Positions 24,446 through 34,376 are shown, numbered from the stretch's first letter. The stretch is DNA of 56,844 bases from Candidatus Omnitrophota bacterium (GCA_023247275.1 JAHFGT010000004.1:1-56844), one strand, 5' to 3'. The notes: a model not told the origin generated them from the sequence alone. Translations and numbers: made by a program.

Positions 24446-25945
24446 CTACTCCAGCGGCTCGACAACGAGTTGGAGTCCACGCACTTCGACGACTCTGACC
24501 TTGGCGTTGTGCTTGACCGGGCGGCGGCTGGTGGCGGACCACAGCTCGCCGTGGAGAAAGACCGTCCCCTCTGGCGCCACGGCCGTTGACGCGATCCCGA
24601 CTTGACCCACCAACGCTTGGCTGCCGGTGACAACCGGCAACGCCTGCGCGCGCAAGGCCCGCTGGACCACGAACAGAATCATCAGCGTCAAGGTCCCGAC
24701 GGTGCTCGCGATGACCTGGCGAGAGACGTGCAGCCCAGGGTCTGGGGACTCGAACAGCAGCAGGCTGCCCAGCGTGAGCGACACGACCCCGCCAACGGCC
24801 AGCAACCCATGGCTGACGATCTTGATTTCTGCGATCAGCAACCCAATCCCCAACACGATCAGCGCCATGCCGGCATAATCGCCGCGCAGCGTCTGGAATG
24901 AGTACAATCCCAAAAGCAGGCAGATCGTCCCGGCGATTCCAGGAAAGGCGATCCCTGGATGGGTGAATTCAAAAATGAGCCCCAGCGTGCCGAGCATCAT
25001 CAGCAGATACGCGATATTCGGATGGGTGATGATCGTCAAAAATTCCTGCCGTTTCGACATCGGGACCTCAATGATCTGCACGTTAGCGGTGTGCAACTCC
25101 ACCGGTCCACCGATCAGCTTCACCGTCCGGCCATCGATCTGTTGCAACAGATTGCGCAGATCCGGAGCCACCACATCGATGACGTGTTCTTTCAGCGCGT
25201 CGCCGTCCGTGATGGAGAAGCTGTCCTTGACCGCCTTGACCGCCCACGCTTCATTGCGGCCCTGCGCGCGGGCGATGGTCGTGACCCAGGCCACGGTATC
25301 GTTGAGGATCTTGTCGCTCATCGGGTCGCGCTCTTCTTCTTCCACGAGTTCTTCATCTGCACGCGGCGGTGTGTCGGCGTCACGTGTGCCATGCGCATGG
25401 CTCTGAGAATCACCTTCGCGTGGCGCTGGCTGATTCCCTGGGTGCGTGGTTCGACGGACGAACTTGCGGATCGGACCCGCATCACCCATGGCCACCGGAT
25501 GAGCGGCACCGATGTTCGTCGACGGCGCCATCGCCGCGACATGGGCGGCCAGGGTGATAAAGACGCCGGCTGAGCCGGCCCGAGACCCGGCCGGAGCCAC
25601 GTACACGACCACCGGCACGGTGGCATTCATGATCCGTTTGACGATCGACCGCGTCGAATCGAGCAAGCCGCCTGGGGTATCCAACTGCAAGACCAGACAG
25701 GCGGCCCCATCGGATTCAGATCGCGTGATCGCGTCATCGATGTACTGCTGCGTCACCGGGCTGATGATCTGGTTGTCCAGTTCGATGACATTGGCATGCG
25801 CCGCCTCTGCGCGGATCGGTGCGCTCAGCACCGCGACGGCCACACCGAGCCAGCACGCCACCAGCATGGCCGGGCGTTGCCGCAGGGCAGAGAGGAATCG
25901 CCAGCTGTCCGTCTCATGTCGGATTGACACATCGAAGATCTGCAT
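24446..25945 (-). CDS. NfeD family membrane-bound serine protease
   Basis: About 499 residues. After a signal/anchor segment ([14 protein letters not shown]) comes a ClpP-like protease domain with [24 protein letters not shown] (catalytic serine region) and [17 protein letters not shown], then four or so membrane segments and a C-terminal OB-fold NfeD domain ([23 protein letters not shown]). It partners the slipin as in the STOPP system. A linker of about 50 charged residues interrupts the protease domain. ATG 25945 is given; ATG 25867 would start exactly at the signal peptide and is equally possible. Confidence 0.9.
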   Translation of the reverse strand: MQIFDVSIRHETDSWRFLSALRQRPAMLVACWLGVAVAVLSAPIRAEAAHANVIELDNQIISPVTQQYIDDAITRSESDGAACLVLQLDTPGGLLDSTRSIVKRIMNATVPVVVYVAPAGSRAGSAGVFITLAAHVAAMAPSTNIGAAHPVAMGDAGPIRKFVRRTTHPGNQPAPREGDSQSHAHGTRDADTPPRADEELVEEEERDPMSDKILNDTVAWVTTIARAQGRNEAWAVKAVKDSFSITDGDALKEHVIDVVAPDLRNLLQQIDGRTVKLIGGPVELHTANVQIIEVPMSKRQEFLTIITHPNIAYLLMMLGTLGLIFEFTHPGIAFPGIAGTICLLLGLYSFQTLRGDYAGMALIVLGIGLLIAEIKIVSHGLLAVGGVVSLTLGSLLLFESPDPGLHVSRQVIASTVGTLTLMILFVVQRALRAQALPVVTGSQALVGQVGIASTAVAPEGTVFLHGELWSATSRRPVKHNAKVRVVEVRGLQLVVEPLE

Positions 25946-25953
25946 GTTAACCT
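25924..25953 (+). promoter_or_regulatory. possible tRNA-Ala promoter
   Basis: TTGACA (25924-25929), 18 bases, TAACCT (25948-25953), ten bases before the tRNA. It overlaps the nfeD start on the other strand. Confidence 0.4.
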
Positions 25954-25963
25954 GAATGGTTAT

Positions 25964-26036
25964 GGGGCAGTAGCTCAGTTGGGAGAGCGCCACAATGGCA
26001 TTGTGGAGGTCACGGGTTCGATCCCCGTCTGCTCCA
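25964..26036 (+). tRNA. tRNA-Ala (anticodon GGC)
   Basis: Acceptor GGGGCAG/CTGCTCC, D-arm AGCTCAGTTGGGAGAGC, anticodon stem CCACA/TGTGG with loop ATGGCAT (anticodon GGC), T-arm GGGTTCGATCCCC, 73 bases. CCA is not encoded, unlike in the tRNA-Leu of this window. Confidence 0.95.
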
Positions 26037-26124
26037 TGGATCTTGAGCTTATGGTACAGAAGCTCGGGTGTGGCGTCAAGCAACCCAGGCGCCGGCATTG
26101 CTGCAGCTTCGTCGACGTGATAGG

Positions 26125-27012
26125 ATGCTAAAACCCCCCATGCGGCTAGGCGTTCATGTCTCGATTGCCGGCGGGTTGCTGGAGGCGGTGGCGCGCGCCA
26201 AGCGGCTGCGCTGTACGACGATGCAAATCTTCTCGCGCAGCCCACGCGGGGGCCGTGTTCTGCCGCTGGATCCGCGCATCGTCCAGCGATTCGATCAGGA
26301 GCGCCGCGCGGCTGGGATCGACCCGCTGGCGGTGCATGGGCCGTACATTCTGAATTTGGCGTCGCCAGACACCGGCCTGTGGACGCGGTTTGCGACCCTG
26401 TATGCCGAGGAGTATCGGCGCGCGACGCAACTACGCGCGCAATACCTCGTCACCCATGTGGGCAGCCACCGCGGCGAAGGTGAGTCAGCCGGGATCCGTC
26501 GAGTCGCTGAGGCCGTGAGTCTTGCGCTGGCAACCCGGTCCGATGTCATCATTCTGCTGGAGAACACCGCCGGGTCAGGGCAAGGGCTGGGCTATCAATT
26601 TGAGCAGCTGGCGCAGATCCGCGAGCTGGTAAAGGGTCAGGAGCGGGTCGGCGTGTGCCTGGATACCGCGCACTTATTCGCTGCCGGCTATGCGATCCAT
26701 ACGGCGGACGGTCTTGAACAGACGCTGACAGCATTCGACCAAGTGGTCGGAGCTGACCAGCTCAAACTCATTCACCTCAACGACTCCAAGGTGCCATTTC
26801 AGGCTCGGGTGGATCGGCATTGGCATATTGGGGAAGGGCAGATCGGATTCGAAGCCTTTCGCCGAATCGTGACGCATCCCCGGGTGCGGTCACTGCCACT
26901 CATCCTCGAAACACCGAAAGACACCGAAGCCGAAGACCAGCGTAATTTGGCGACGGTCCGGCGCTTGGCGCAGAGTCCTGATCCGGAAAACGCATGTCAC
27001 GCGACCAATTAA
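26125..27012 (+). CDS. nfo: deoxyribonuclease IV (endonuclease IV)
   Basis: A 295-residue TIM-barrel AP endonuclease: RLGVHVSIAGGL, AVHGPYILNLASP, LENTAGSGQGLGYQF, VCLDTAHLFAAGY, LIHLNDSK and HWHIGEGQIG, with the expected zinc ligands (H, E, D). It cuts DNA at abasic sites in base excision repair. ATG 26125 or 26140 are both possible starts; family members usually begin just before RLGVHVS. Confidence 0.95.
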   Translation: MLKPPMRLGVHVSIAGGLLEAVARAKRLRCTTMQIFSRSPRGGRVLPLDPRIVQRFDQERRAAGIDPLAVHGPYILNLASPDTGLWTRFATLYAEEYRRATQLRAQYLVTHVGSHRGEGESAGIRRVAEAVSLALATRSDVIILLENTAGSGQGLGYQFEQLAQIRELVKGQERVGVCLDTAHLFAAGYAIHTADGLEQTLTAFDQVVGADQLKLIHLNDSKVPFQARVDRHWHIGEGQIGFEAFRRIVTHPRVRSLPLILETPKDTEAEDQRNLATVRRLAQSPDPENACHATN

Positions 27013-27302
27013 CAAGCCTCTTGACGCAGCTGGTCGATTCCATTGACGCTGGTCGACCGGACGGTGAGGTCACCCGAGTGTTGGCGGACAGCGTGTCACG
27101 ATGCGCGCGAGGACCACAGACGACAACTGATCGACGCCTGATCGAGCAGCTCACGCAAGTGCTGGAGACGTGGCAACAGGTGTGGCCTCGGATGGGTCGT
27201 CAGCAGGTGTTCCGCCAGGCGGTGGCCCGAGAAGCCAGCCAATGGGCGAAGCGGCTCGCGAACGATTCGCCGACAGGACCACACCACGCCAAGCAGGCGT
27301 GA
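26994..27302 (+). CDS. small hypothetical protein
   Basis: A 102-residue, mostly helical protein overlapping nfo by 19 bases and ending seven bases before the next gene. It has LIEQLTQVLETWQQVW and a basic C-terminus, no recognised family. Position in the operon and a good reading frame support it as real. Confidence 0.6.
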   Translation: MSRDQLTSLLTQLVDSIDAGRPDGEVTRVLADSVSRCARGPQTTTDRRLIEQLTQVLETWQQVWPRMGRQQVFRQAVAREASQWAKRLANDSPTGPHHAKQA

Positions 27303-27309
27303 CAAGAGT

Positions 27310-27585
27310 ATGGCGATGGCTGAGCCGCTGACGCTGACCGTGCAGGGCACACCGAATCCCAACGCGGTCAAATTTACGCTCAATCGCACGGTGGCTGTGC
27401 AAGGACGCTCGTATCGCGACGCCGCCACCGCGGATGTGACATGGGTACAGGAATTGTTACGGATCGGTGGGATTCAGCAAGTGTTTGTGCTGAACAACTT
27501 CGTCTCGGTCACGAAATCGTCTGATGCGGGCTGGGACCATCTGGGTCCGCAGGCCGAGCAGATCTTGCGCCGCGCCTTCTCCTAG
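27310..27585 (+). CDS. NifU N-terminal / Nfu-N-like small protein
   Basis: A 91-residue protein with GTPNPNAVKFTLN, IGGIQQVFVLNNFVSVTK and a C-terminal amphipathic helix, the pattern of the Nfu N-terminal domain (scaffold N). The Fe-S-binding CxxC domain is absent, so it may be an accessory of iron-sulfur assembly. The TAG stop is part of the palindromic element that follows. Confidence 0.82.
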   Translation: MAMAEPLTLTVQGTPNPNAVKFTLNRTVAVQGRSYRDAATADVTWVQELLRIGGIQQVFVLNNFVSVTKSSDAGWDHLGPQAEQILRRAFS

Positions 27586-27690
27586 TGCCGTTCCAACTTG
27601 ATGAGCCTCATGATCCGTTTCGGTAAAGACCACTCGCTGCTGCTGAACCGCGCGGTTAATTCTTAGGGCACGAAGTTGGAACGGTACTAG
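27582..27690. repeat. CTAG-flanked palindromic element (MITE-like), copy 2
   Basis: Starts CTAGTGCCGTTCCAACTTG and ends CGAAGTTGGAACGGTACTAG. Ends and several interior blocks match the copy at 9313-9420. Like that copy it begins on the TAG stop of the upstream gene. It fills the gap before the next gene. Confidence 0.82.
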
Positions 27691-27698
27691 CCTTCGTT

Positions 27699-28820
27699 AT
27701 GCAACCCCAGATTGACCGCGCGCTGCTCCAGGGATTCCGTAGTGCGAACCGCAGTTGGCCTGGGGTAGGGGTCACCATCGCTGGCTGGTGCGGGATCGGC
27801 CTGATCGCGTTGATCTTGTCGGTGGCTGGTGTGTTGGGTCTGGCGATCGCCCGTCCAATCGCGGAATCGTTTCGACCAGCGCCGCCGGTTGATTCAATCG
27901 CTCCATCAGCATCGAGCGAGTCACCGGCAGCCGCGGATCCGGAGCAACCAGCAGAGACGATCCCACCTCAGCCGACAGCCAACACGGCAGAATCGCGCAC
28001 GCTCTTTGATCAACTGAAGGTCGGCCGCGATCTCTTGCCGCCGCAGAAGGCCGAACACCTGCGCCGCCAGTTTTGGGATCACGTCAGTGCGCAGGCGGTT
28101 CAAGCCGCTCATGGGCGGCTGTCAGGCCTGATCGGCGTGGTCGCGGTCTTCTTCCTCACCGCGTTGGGCGTGTATCTGTTCGGGCTTCATTGGCTGCTGG
28201 CCGGGCAAATCGGCTACGTGGCCGAACACGTGCGTACGGGGCAGCTCACCCTTTCCACATTCTGGAACCAGGCCTGGCGCCATTGGCTCTCATTGCTGGG
28301 AATCGGCGGACTGTGGGTCCTGCTGTACCTGGCGATTGGGGTGATTGTCCTCGTTGGTGTCCTCGGGGTGTGGTTCGCGCGGGCCGTGCTCCCACTCTGG
28401 AGCCTGGTGCTGTTGGTGGCTGGTGCCATCATGGGGTTACTCGTCGGATTGATCTGGATCGGCGTGCGACAAACCTTCTGGGCAGTTGCGGCTGTTGTGG
28501 ACAGCCTGGGGCCGATGGCTGCCTGGAAAGCCAGCTGGCAGGCAACACAGGGTCGATGGTGGCGCACGTTTGGCCTGGGGCTTGTCCTGGCCAGCCTCTA
28601 TGGGGTGGTGCTGATGATTGCAGGGATCGTCCATCTCTTCGGTCTATTGGTGACCGCGCTGGGGGCGCCGATCTTGGGGGTGCTGATCATGCTGTTCCGT
28701 ATGATGCTGCAGGTTCTGGCAGGGCTGTATCTCTCGTTTGTGATGTTCGCCACCCTGGTCCGATTCTATGAAGATACCAAATCTGCGATGACCGCCCCTG
28801 CGGCAGGGCAGGCGGCATGA
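27699..28820 (+). CDS. multi-pass membrane protein of unknown function
   Basis: A 373-residue protein with an N-terminal membrane segment, a P/A/S/E-rich periplasmic-type linker (about residues 60-115), and about six further membrane segments. The layout with TFWNQAWRHWLSLLGIGGLW, a repeated GxxxG-rich helix pattern and WKASWQATQGRWWRTF resembles proteins of the DUF975/DUF4013 kind; no catalytic motif is seen. It overlaps the lipoprotein gene by ATGA, so the two probably work together at the envelope. Confidence 0.7.
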   Translation: MQPQIDRALLQGFRSANRSWPGVGVTIAGWCGIGLIALILSVAGVLGLAIARPIAESFRPAPPVDSIAPSASSESPAAADPEQPAETIPPQPTANTAESRTLFDQLKVGRDLLPPQKAEHLRRQFWDHVSAQAVQAAHGRLSGLIGVVAVFFLTALGVYLFGLHWLLAGQIGYVAEHVRTGQLTLSTFWNQAWRHWLSLLGIGGLWVLLYLAIGVIVLVGVLGVWFARAVLPLWSLVLLVAGAIMGLLVGLIWIGVRQTFWAVAAVVDSLGPMAAWKASWQATQGRWWRTFGLGLVLASLYGVVLMIAGIVHLFGLLVTALGAPILGVLIMLFRMMLQVLAGLYLSFVMFATLVRFYEDTKSAMTAPAAGQAA

Positions 28821-30073
28821 CCCGCTGGCGGCTGTGGTTACTGGTCTGCTGCTCGCTCATTGGCTGCGCTCCGAAGGCCTATGTACGCAGCGGGTGGGTG
28901 GAGCATCCGCCGCGCCGGGTGGCTGTGCTGCCGTTTGTGATCACGTACACGTACGATTTGGAAAAAGACCAGTCGGTGCCGCAGGCGCATCTCTTGGGAA
29001 GAGATCTGTTCCGGCGCGCGTTGGCTGAAGCGCTGACACCCGACAGCTATCAAGACATCCCGCTCGACGACGTTGACGCTCGGCTCACACAAACGTGGGG
29101 GCCGCTTGAACAGGGTCGATGGCAGCAGGCGACGGCCCAAGAATTGGGTCGGGCGCTCAATGCGGACGCGGTCATCTACGGCGATCTGACCCGGGTCATG
29201 TATTTTGCCACCCCACTCTACACGGAAACCAGCTTGTCCGCATCGTTGCGGATGGTGGACACCCAGTCCGGCAACCTGTTGTGGAGCCAGTCGGTCCAGG
29301 CGGCTGAGCGTGGCGGGGCAGCGGTGCAAAAGGGCCAGGTGGTCGATTTTGTGCAAGACCAGTTGCGCAGCTACAATCCGGCCGTCAAGTTTTCTCGTGT
29401 GTCAGAAGCCGCGGCCCGACAGGCGTTGAAAGGGTTACCGAACCCGCCGCTGCCGGCGCTGGCGGTCGATGAACTTCGGCTGCCGGTCGGATCTGGCGTG
29501 CGTCTGGCGGTGCTGCCTCTGACCGCGAAAGGTCGGAAGCTTCAACAAGGCGCTCAGATGTTGCGTCGGGAGCTGGTCGTCAGTTTGCAGCACAGTCCGT
29601 TTCGAGTCATCGAACCAGCGATGATCGATGCCACGCTGCACGCCGTGCCGGCCAACGCCTCGACCGCGCAACTCGGTCAGCAGCTCGGGGCTGACGTCAT
29701 GCTCTCCGGTCGGGTCACCAGCTGGGGCCGTCGATACGCTGTCCTCGAATCCTGGGCCCAAGCCGGACTGGAATTGGAATTACGCGATGCGGCCAGCGGC
29801 CAGCTCATCTGGTCCGGGCATCGGACACTGTATCGCCAGGCCGGCATTCTAAAGGGACCGACAGGTGTTCAATCGATCGCGACCGCCCCGATCATGGGAC
29901 TCAAAACCAGCCACCTCGAACGTGTGGCTGGGCACGTGGCCCAGACGATCGTTGACGACATGGACCACGCCCCAGCGGTCCGCGCCTACGTGGAGCAGTC
30001 CCAGCCGGCCCACCCGTCATCCAGCAGCCTGTCGACGACGCCATCGGCCGAATCCTCAGGAGGCTCACCGTGA
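28817..30073 (+). CDS. lipoprotein with two GNA1162/CsgG-like domains
   Basis: A 418-residue protein with a lipobox LIGC (acylated Cys about residue 17). Two similar halves follow: RRVAVLPFVITYTYD ... LGRALNADAVIYGDLTRV and VRLAVLPLTAKGRK ... LGQQLGADVMLSGRVTSW, each with the pattern of the GNA1162/CsgG-type fold. The C-terminal tail is S/P-rich. It is expected at the outer membrane or periplasm. Duplicating the domain in one chain is less common than a single one. Confidence 0.75.
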   Translation: MTRWRLWLLVCCSLIGCAPKAYVRSGWVEHPPRRVAVLPFVITYTYDLEKDQSVPQAHLLGRDLFRRALAEALTPDSYQDIPLDDVDARLTQTWGPLEQGRWQQATAQELGRALNADAVIYGDLTRVMYFATPLYTETSLSASLRMVDTQSGNLLWSQSVQAAERGGAAVQKGQVVDFVQDQLRSYNPAVKFSRVSEAAARQALKGLPNPPLPALAVDELRLPVGSGVRLAVLPLTAKGRKLQQGAQMLRRELVVSLQHSPFRVIEPAMIDATLHAVPANASTAQLGQQLGADVMLSGRVTSWGRRYAVLESWAQAGLELELRDAASGQLIWSGHRTLYRQAGILKGPTGVQSIATAPIMGLKTSHLERVAGHVAQTIVDDMDHAPAVRAYVEQSQPAHPSSSSLSTTPSAESSGGSP

Positions 30074-30453
30074 TCGGAGAACGTCGCGAGTTTCTCAGGC
30101 TGCGAGTCCGGTTGACCACGATCGTGAAGATCGTCAAGACCGGCCGGGCTCATCGGGCGTTGACCAACGATATCAGCGGCGGCGGGATCTGTTTTCGGAC
30201 GGACGAAGACCTGCAGGTTGGGGAAATGCTGGACATTGATGTCCAGCTCCCAGATCGTCGTCAACCGGTCAACTTTACCGCAGAAATTTGCTGGTGCCAT
30301 TCCACCACCGCCATGCAACGTGGCGGCGAAGAAGCGCTGTTTGAAGTCGGCGTGCATTTCGTGACGATTGACCCGAAAGAGCGCGCCTTGATGGTGCAGT
30401 TCGCCACGATGAACGCGATTCCCAATGACAGAAGACAGGAGCCTCGAACGTAA
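30070..30453 (+). CDS. PilZ domain protein
   Basis: A 127-residue protein starting at GTG 30070, overlapping the lipoprotein stop. RREFLR and [10 protein letters not shown] are the c-di-GMP-binding motifs of PilZ (RxxxR and D/NxSxxG). It probably senses c-di-GMP for an envelope or motility process. Confidence 0.88.
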   Translation: MIGERREFLRLRVRLTTIVKIVKTGRAHRALTNDISGGGICFRTDEDLQVGEMLDIDVQLPDRRQPVNFTAEICWCHSTTAMQRGGEEALFEVGVHFVTIDPKERALMVQFATMNAIPNDRRQEPRT

Positions 30454-30467
30454 CCAAACCAGGTCGC

Positions 30468-33041
30468 ATGTCTGACAAATATCCATTCGTTGAGATTGAA
30501 CCCAAGTGGCAGTCGTACTGGGAACAACACCGGCTGTTCCAGGCGGTGGACGGGGATTCGCGGAAGAAGTTGTACGTGCTAGACATGTTTCCGTATCCAT
30601 CCGGGGCTGGGTTGCATGTGGGTCATCCAGAGGGCTATACCGCGACGGACATCATCGCCCGATTCAAACGGATGCAAGGGTATAACGTACTCCACCCGAT
30701 GGGCTGGGACGCGTTTGGCCTGCCGGCCGAGCAGTACGCCATCGAAACCGGCACCCACCCAGCGGTGACGACCCGCAAGAACATCGACACGTTCAAAGGA
30801 CAGATCAAGCGCTTGGGGTTTGCCTATGACTGGGATCGTGAGATCAACACGACCGACCCTGGGTATGTGAAATGGACCCAGTGGATCTTCCTGCAGCTGT
30901 ATCGCCAGGGTCTGGCGTACATGTCTGAGGCGCCGGTCTGGTGGTGCGCCTCGTGCGGCAGCGTGTTGGCCAATGAGGAAGTCATCGATGGACGGTGCGA
31001 GCGTAAGGGCCATCCGGTGGAGCGCCGGCCGATGCGGCAATGGATGCTGCGGATTACCCGGTACGCGCAGCGGCTGCTCGACGGGCTCCAGACGCTGGAC
31101 TGGCCTGAGCATATTAAGGAGATGCAGCGGCATTGGATCGGCCGAAGCGAAGGCGCGGAGGTCTGGTTTCGAGTTGAGACGGCTGGGCCAGTGGCTGATG
31201 CGGCGGTCGATGGGACACGCGTGCGCCGGCATGAGGGCGCTCTGGAGCTCAAGATCTATACGACCCGGCCGGACACGTTGTTCGGCGCGACCTACCTTGT
31301 GTTGGCGCCGGAGCATCCGCTGGTGCCGCACATCACGACGGCGGATCAGCAGGCGCGGGTCGAACCGTACGGCCAAAAGGCGGCCCGCAAAAGCGAGCTG
31401 GAACGCGCCGGGTTAGCCAAGGACAAGACCGGCGTCTTCACTGGCGCGTACGCGATCAACCCGGTCAGCCAGGAACGGATTCCGATCTGGATTGCGGACT
31501 ACGTGCTGGCGAGCTATGGCACCGGCGCGATTATGGCGGTCCCGGCGCATGACCAGCGGGATTTGGAGTTTGCGCTGGCGTTTGGGCTGGAGGTGCGCAT
31601 GGTCATCATGCCAGAGGATCGTGCGCTGGAATTGGCAGGACTGACACAGGCGTACACCGAGGCTGGCCGGATGCACGACGCTGGGCCGTTTACCGGGCTG
31701 CCCAGCGAAGAAGCCAAACAGAAAATCGTCGAATGGCTCGCGGCGCGCGGTGTGGCCATCCCGGCGGTGAATTACAAACTACGCGACTGGCTGTTTTCGC
31801 GACAGCGATACTGGGGTGAGCCGATTCCCATCGTGCATTGCAGCCGGTGCGGGGTGGTGCCACTGCCTGAGTCAGCGCTGCCAGTGACGCTGCCCGAGAT
31901 CGCGGACTTCAAACCCACCGGGATCGCCGAGCCGCCACCCTTCGGCTCCGCTCACCTTGTGCCGAGCACGGCACTCGGTGCGAGGCAGGGTGGCGCCCTG
32001 AGCGGGGTTGAGCGGGCGCCACTGGCCAAGGCGCGTGACTGGGTGCAGACCCGGTGTCCGACGTGCGGCAACCCGGCTGAGCGGGAAACCAATACCATGC
32101 CGCAATGGGCCGGCTCGTGTTGGTATTACCTTCGATATCTTGATCCGCGCAACACCCAGCAGGCCTGGGATCCGGCGAAGGAGCGCTACTGGATGCCGGT
32201 GGATCTATACATCGGCGGGGCTGAGCATGCGGTGCTGCACCTGCTCTACGCGCGGTTTTGGCACCAGGTCCTGTATGATCTCAAACTGGTCAGCACGCCA
32301 GAGCCGTTTGCCCGGCTCATCAATCAAGGGCTGATCCTCGGTGAAGATCATGAAAAGATGTCCAAGTCGCGCGGCAACGTCGTCAATCCTGACGAGGTGA
32401 TCCAGGCGCATGGCGCGGACGCGTTCCGAATGTATGAGATGTTCATGGGGCCGCTCGAAGCGGTCAAACCCTGGAGCACCCGCGGGATCGAAGGCATCGA
32501 TCGATTTCTGAATCGTCTTTGGCGATTAATCGTGGCTGGCACCGGCCTCAATCCAACGCTTCAACCCGCCGCACCGATGAGGGAGCTGAACCGTGCGCTG
32601 CACCAGGCGGTGAAGACGGTGACCGAGGATTTGGAAGGTCTGCGGTTTAACACCGCGATCTCAGCGCTGATGGTGCTGCTGAACCAACTTGAAGACGCCG
32701 ATCCGTTGCCGCGAGTGGCGGTGGAAACGATGCTCAAGCTGCTCGCCCCGTTGGCTCCGCATCTGGCCGAAGAGTTGTGGAGCCGGTTGGGCCATGCCCA
32801 GAGCCTCACCCGCGAATCGTGGCCGCGCTACGACGCGGCCGCGCTGGCGCAGGCAGAGATTGTCTGGGTGATCCAGGTCAACGGCAAAGTCCGCGCCAGG
32901 ATTCGTCTCGCGGCGCAGACAAATGAATCGCAGCTGCGTGAGGCGGCGCTAGCCGATTCGCAGGTGAAGAAGTTTGTCGACAGCCAGCCGATCAAACAGT
33001 TCATCGTGGTGCCGAATCGGCTGGTGAATATTGTGGTCTAG
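30468..33041 (+). CDS. leuS: leucyl-tRNA synthetase with an in-frame palindromic insertion
   Basis: An 857-residue class I synthetase: HVGH (HIGH) within [16 protein letters not shown], the editing CP1 domain with the TTRPDTLFG motif, [28 protein letters not shown] and KMSKSR. It charges tRNA-Leu. Residues 489-516 (31932-32015; PPPFGSAHL to SGVER) are not part of the family; they lie between the two CxxC motifs of the small zinc-type domain, where other LeuS read directly from the TG-region to the PLAKA-DWV motif. The insertion DNA is palindromic and keeps the frame. Confidence 0.96.
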   Translation: MSDKYPFVEIEPKWQSYWEQHRLFQAVDGDSRKKLYVLDMFPYPSGAGLHVGHPEGYTATDIIARFKRMQGYNVLHPMGWDAFGLPAEQYAIETGTHPAVTTRKNIDTFKGQIKRLGFAYDWDREINTTDPGYVKWTQWIFLQLYRQGLAYMSEAPVWWCASCGSVLANEEVIDGRCERKGHPVERRPMRQWMLRITRYAQRLLDGLQTLDWPEHIKEMQRHWIGRSEGAEVWFRVETAGPVADAAVDGTRVRRHEGALELKIYTTRPDTLFGATYLVLAPEHPLVPHITTADQQARVEPYGQKAARKSELERAGLAKDKTGVFTGAYAINPVSQERIPIWIADYVLASYGTGAIMAVPAHDQRDLEFALAFGLEVRMVIMPEDRALELAGLTQAYTEAGRMHDAGPFTGLPSEEAKQKIVEWLAARGVAIPAVNYKLRDWLFSRQRYWGEPIPIVHCSRCGVVPLPESALPVTLPEIADFKPTGIAEPPPFGSAHLVPSTALGARQGGALSGVERAPLAKARDWVQTRCPTCGNPAERETNTMPQWAGSCWYYLRYLDPRNTQQAWDPAKERYWMPVDLYIGGAEHAVLHLLYARFWHQVLYDLKLVSTPEPFARLINQGLILGEDHEKMSKSRGNVVNPDEVIQAHGADAFRMYEMFMGPLEAVKPWSTRGIEGIDRFLNRLWRLIVAGTGLNPTLQPAAPMRELNRALHQAVKTVTEDLEGLRFNTAISALMVLLNQLEDADPLPRVAVETMLKLLAPLAPHLAEELWSRLGHAQSLTRESWPRYDAAALAQAEIVWVIQVNGKVRARIRLAAQTNESQLREAALADSQVKKFVDSQPIKQFIVVPNRLVNIVV
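31932..32020. repeat. palindromic insertion within leuS
   Basis: GCCACCCT...AGGGTGGC, CCGAG...CTCGG, GGCGCCC...GGGCGCC and CCGCTCA...TGAGCGG can all pair, giving a nested hairpin of about 85 bases. TTCGGCTCCGCTCA resembles the left end of the elements at 12227 and 14468. Confidence 0.75.
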
Positions 33042-33150
33042 CGGTACGAGCCGGAGGAGAGCCGGCCTCACGCAGGAGGGCAAGCAGGCACAGGAGGATT
33101 CCAGGACCTGATCCATCCGAAGGAACAGGGAGCCAAGATCGTCGTCTGAC

Positions 33151-33180
33151 TTGTCCAACACCCCGACCACCTGCTATACT
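33151..33180 (+). promoter_or_regulatory. promoter of the abrB-type toxin pair
   Basis: TTGTCC (33151-33156), 18 bases, TATACT (33175-33180). It is followed by TCAGAATGTCTGAATATCTG, repeated TCTGAA units that may be an operator. The rest of 33042-33222 shows no gene. Confidence 0.5.
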
Positions 33181-33222
33181 CAGAATGTCTGAATATCTGA
33201 AATTCTATATGGAGGAGAATGG

Positions 33223-33501
33223 ATGCGTGAAGCCTTTGTTCGGAAACACTTCCAAGTCACCCTGCCGGCGTCGGTTCGCAAGAAAGTGCCGCTACGGGTT
33301 GGCGATCTCGTTGACATCAGCGTGCGAGGCGGCTCGGAGATCGTCATTCGGCCCCTCAAGTTGATCGGTGCGTCTCAGGCGTGGTTTTGGAGCCGGGCAC
33401 ATCAGCAGGCTGAACGCGAGGCTGAGGCTCAGCGCCGAGCGGGCAAGGTACGACACGCTCACAGCGCGAAGCACTTGATCCATGAGCTCCGCAAGGCATA
33501 G
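33223..33501 (+). CDS. AbrB/MazE-type antitoxin
   Basis: A 92-residue protein: the swapped-hairpin DNA-binding domain (FVRKHFQVTLPASVRKKV, LRVGDLVDISV) followed by a basic, alanine-rich helix that should hold the toxin. GGAGGAG precedes the start. It overlaps the toxin by 20 bases. Confidence 0.85.
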   Translation: MREAFVRKHFQVTLPASVRKKVPLRVGDLVDISVRGGSEIVIRPLKLIGASQAWFWSRAHQQAEREAEAQRRAGKVRHAHSAKHLIHELRKA

Positions 33502-33754
33502 GCTTGCATGGTTGCCTCGGTTCGAACGAGACTATCGGAAACTCTCCCCTGAACTGAAGATACGGGTGGACCGGACGCTCCAGCAGGTGGAGCTTGATCT
33601 ACACTATCCGTCGCTTCACGTGAAGAAAATGCAGGGAACAGATGCTATCTGGGAATCCCGCGTGACCCGCAGCTGTCGCAGCACCTTCAATGTCGAGGGC
33701 GACCGCATCCTCCTTCGGACCGTCGGCGAGCACGATGTCCTCAAGAATCCCTGA
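33482..33754 (+). CDS. RelE-fold toxin
   Basis: A 90-residue protein with WLPRFERDYRKLSPELKIRV, LHVKKMQGTDAIWESRVTRS and a C-terminal LLRTVGEHDVL, the pattern of the RelE/YafQ-HigB fold (mRNA interferase family). It is coupled to the AbrB antitoxin and overlaps comEA. Confidence 0.8.
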   Translation: MSSARHRLAWLPRFERDYRKLSPELKIRVDRTLQQVELDLHYPSLHVKKMQGTDAIWESRVTRSCRSTFNVEGDRILLRTVGEHDVLKNP

Positions 33755-34157
33755 ACCTAGAGCGTCGAACTCACCGCAGGACGCAGGTGCCGTCAGGCTC
33801 CTGACCCCTGGGGAACAGCGGGTCCTCACCGTGCTGGGCCTCTTGTTTCTCACCGGGCTGGTCGTCATGCTGTGGCAGTATGCGCGCGCAACCCCACTGA
33901 CGGTCGAGCATGCCGGTCAGCCAGCCGACGCCGCGCACTGGGATCAGGCCTTGGAGCAGGCCAGGCGGCTGAACCTCAACACGGCGAGCGCAGTCGAGTT
34001 GGAACGGTTACCTGAGATCGGACCATCGCTGGCGCGCCGGATTGTCGAGTATCGACAGGCGCACGGTCGATTCCAATCGACGGCAGAGCTGAACAATGTG
34101 CCAGGGATCGGGCCAAAGACATTGCAACAGGTAGAACCGTATGTGCACGTCAACTAA
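33735..34157 (+). CDS. comEA: ComEA-like helix-hairpin-helix DNA-binding protein
   Basis: A 140-residue protein with one membrane segment (VLTVLGLLFLTGLVVML) and a C-terminal pair of HhH motifs (NLNTASAVELERLPEIGPS, NNVPGIGPKTLQQ). It binds incoming DNA for natural transformation, in keeping with comM and comEC elsewhere in the window. ATG 33735 is chosen; the longer frame is the toxin's shadow. Confidence 0.88.
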   Translation: MSSRIPEPRASNSPQDAGAVRLLTPGEQRVLTVLGLLFLTGLVVMLWQYARATPLTVEHAGQPADAAHWDQALEQARRLNLNTASAVELERLPEIGPSLARRIVEYRQAHGRFQSTAELNNVPGIGPKTLQQVEPYVHVN

Positions 34158-34171
34158 AGGACACCAAACCG

Positions 34172-34324
34172 ATGGGCAATTTGGGATTTTCTGAACTGCT
34201 GGTCATCTTGGTGATTGCGCTATTGGTGATCGGCCCTCGCCGTCTGCCAGAGGTGGCCCGGGCGCTTGGTGAAGCGGTCCGATCGTTCCAGGACGCGATC
34301 AAGGGCTCATCGAAGCGCGAGTAG
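34172..34324 (+). CDS. tatA: TatA/TatE twin-arginine translocase subunit
   Basis: A short gene of 50 codons: MGNLGFSELLVILVIALLVI, then GPRRLPEVARALGEAVRSF and a basic end. The membrane segment followed by the GPxxLP hinge and amphipathic helix are TatA hallmarks. AAAGGA lies ten bases before the ATG. It forms the export pore for folded proteins. It is shorter than many TatA, lacking the acidic tail; it could be the TatE type. Confidence 0.88.
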   Translation: MGNLGFSELLVILVIALLVIGPRRLPEVARALGEAVRSFQDAIKGSSKRE

Positions 34325-34376
34325 TTGTGGTATGGTCGTCAGGAGTGTTTCGCAGGAGCAGGATCGGTAGCGGCAG

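Noticed and set aside
33990-34010. AGTTGGAACGG in comEA as a third copy of the CTAG-type element
   Set aside because: Only about 11 bases match and they code for the conserved HhH segment; no opposite end nearby.
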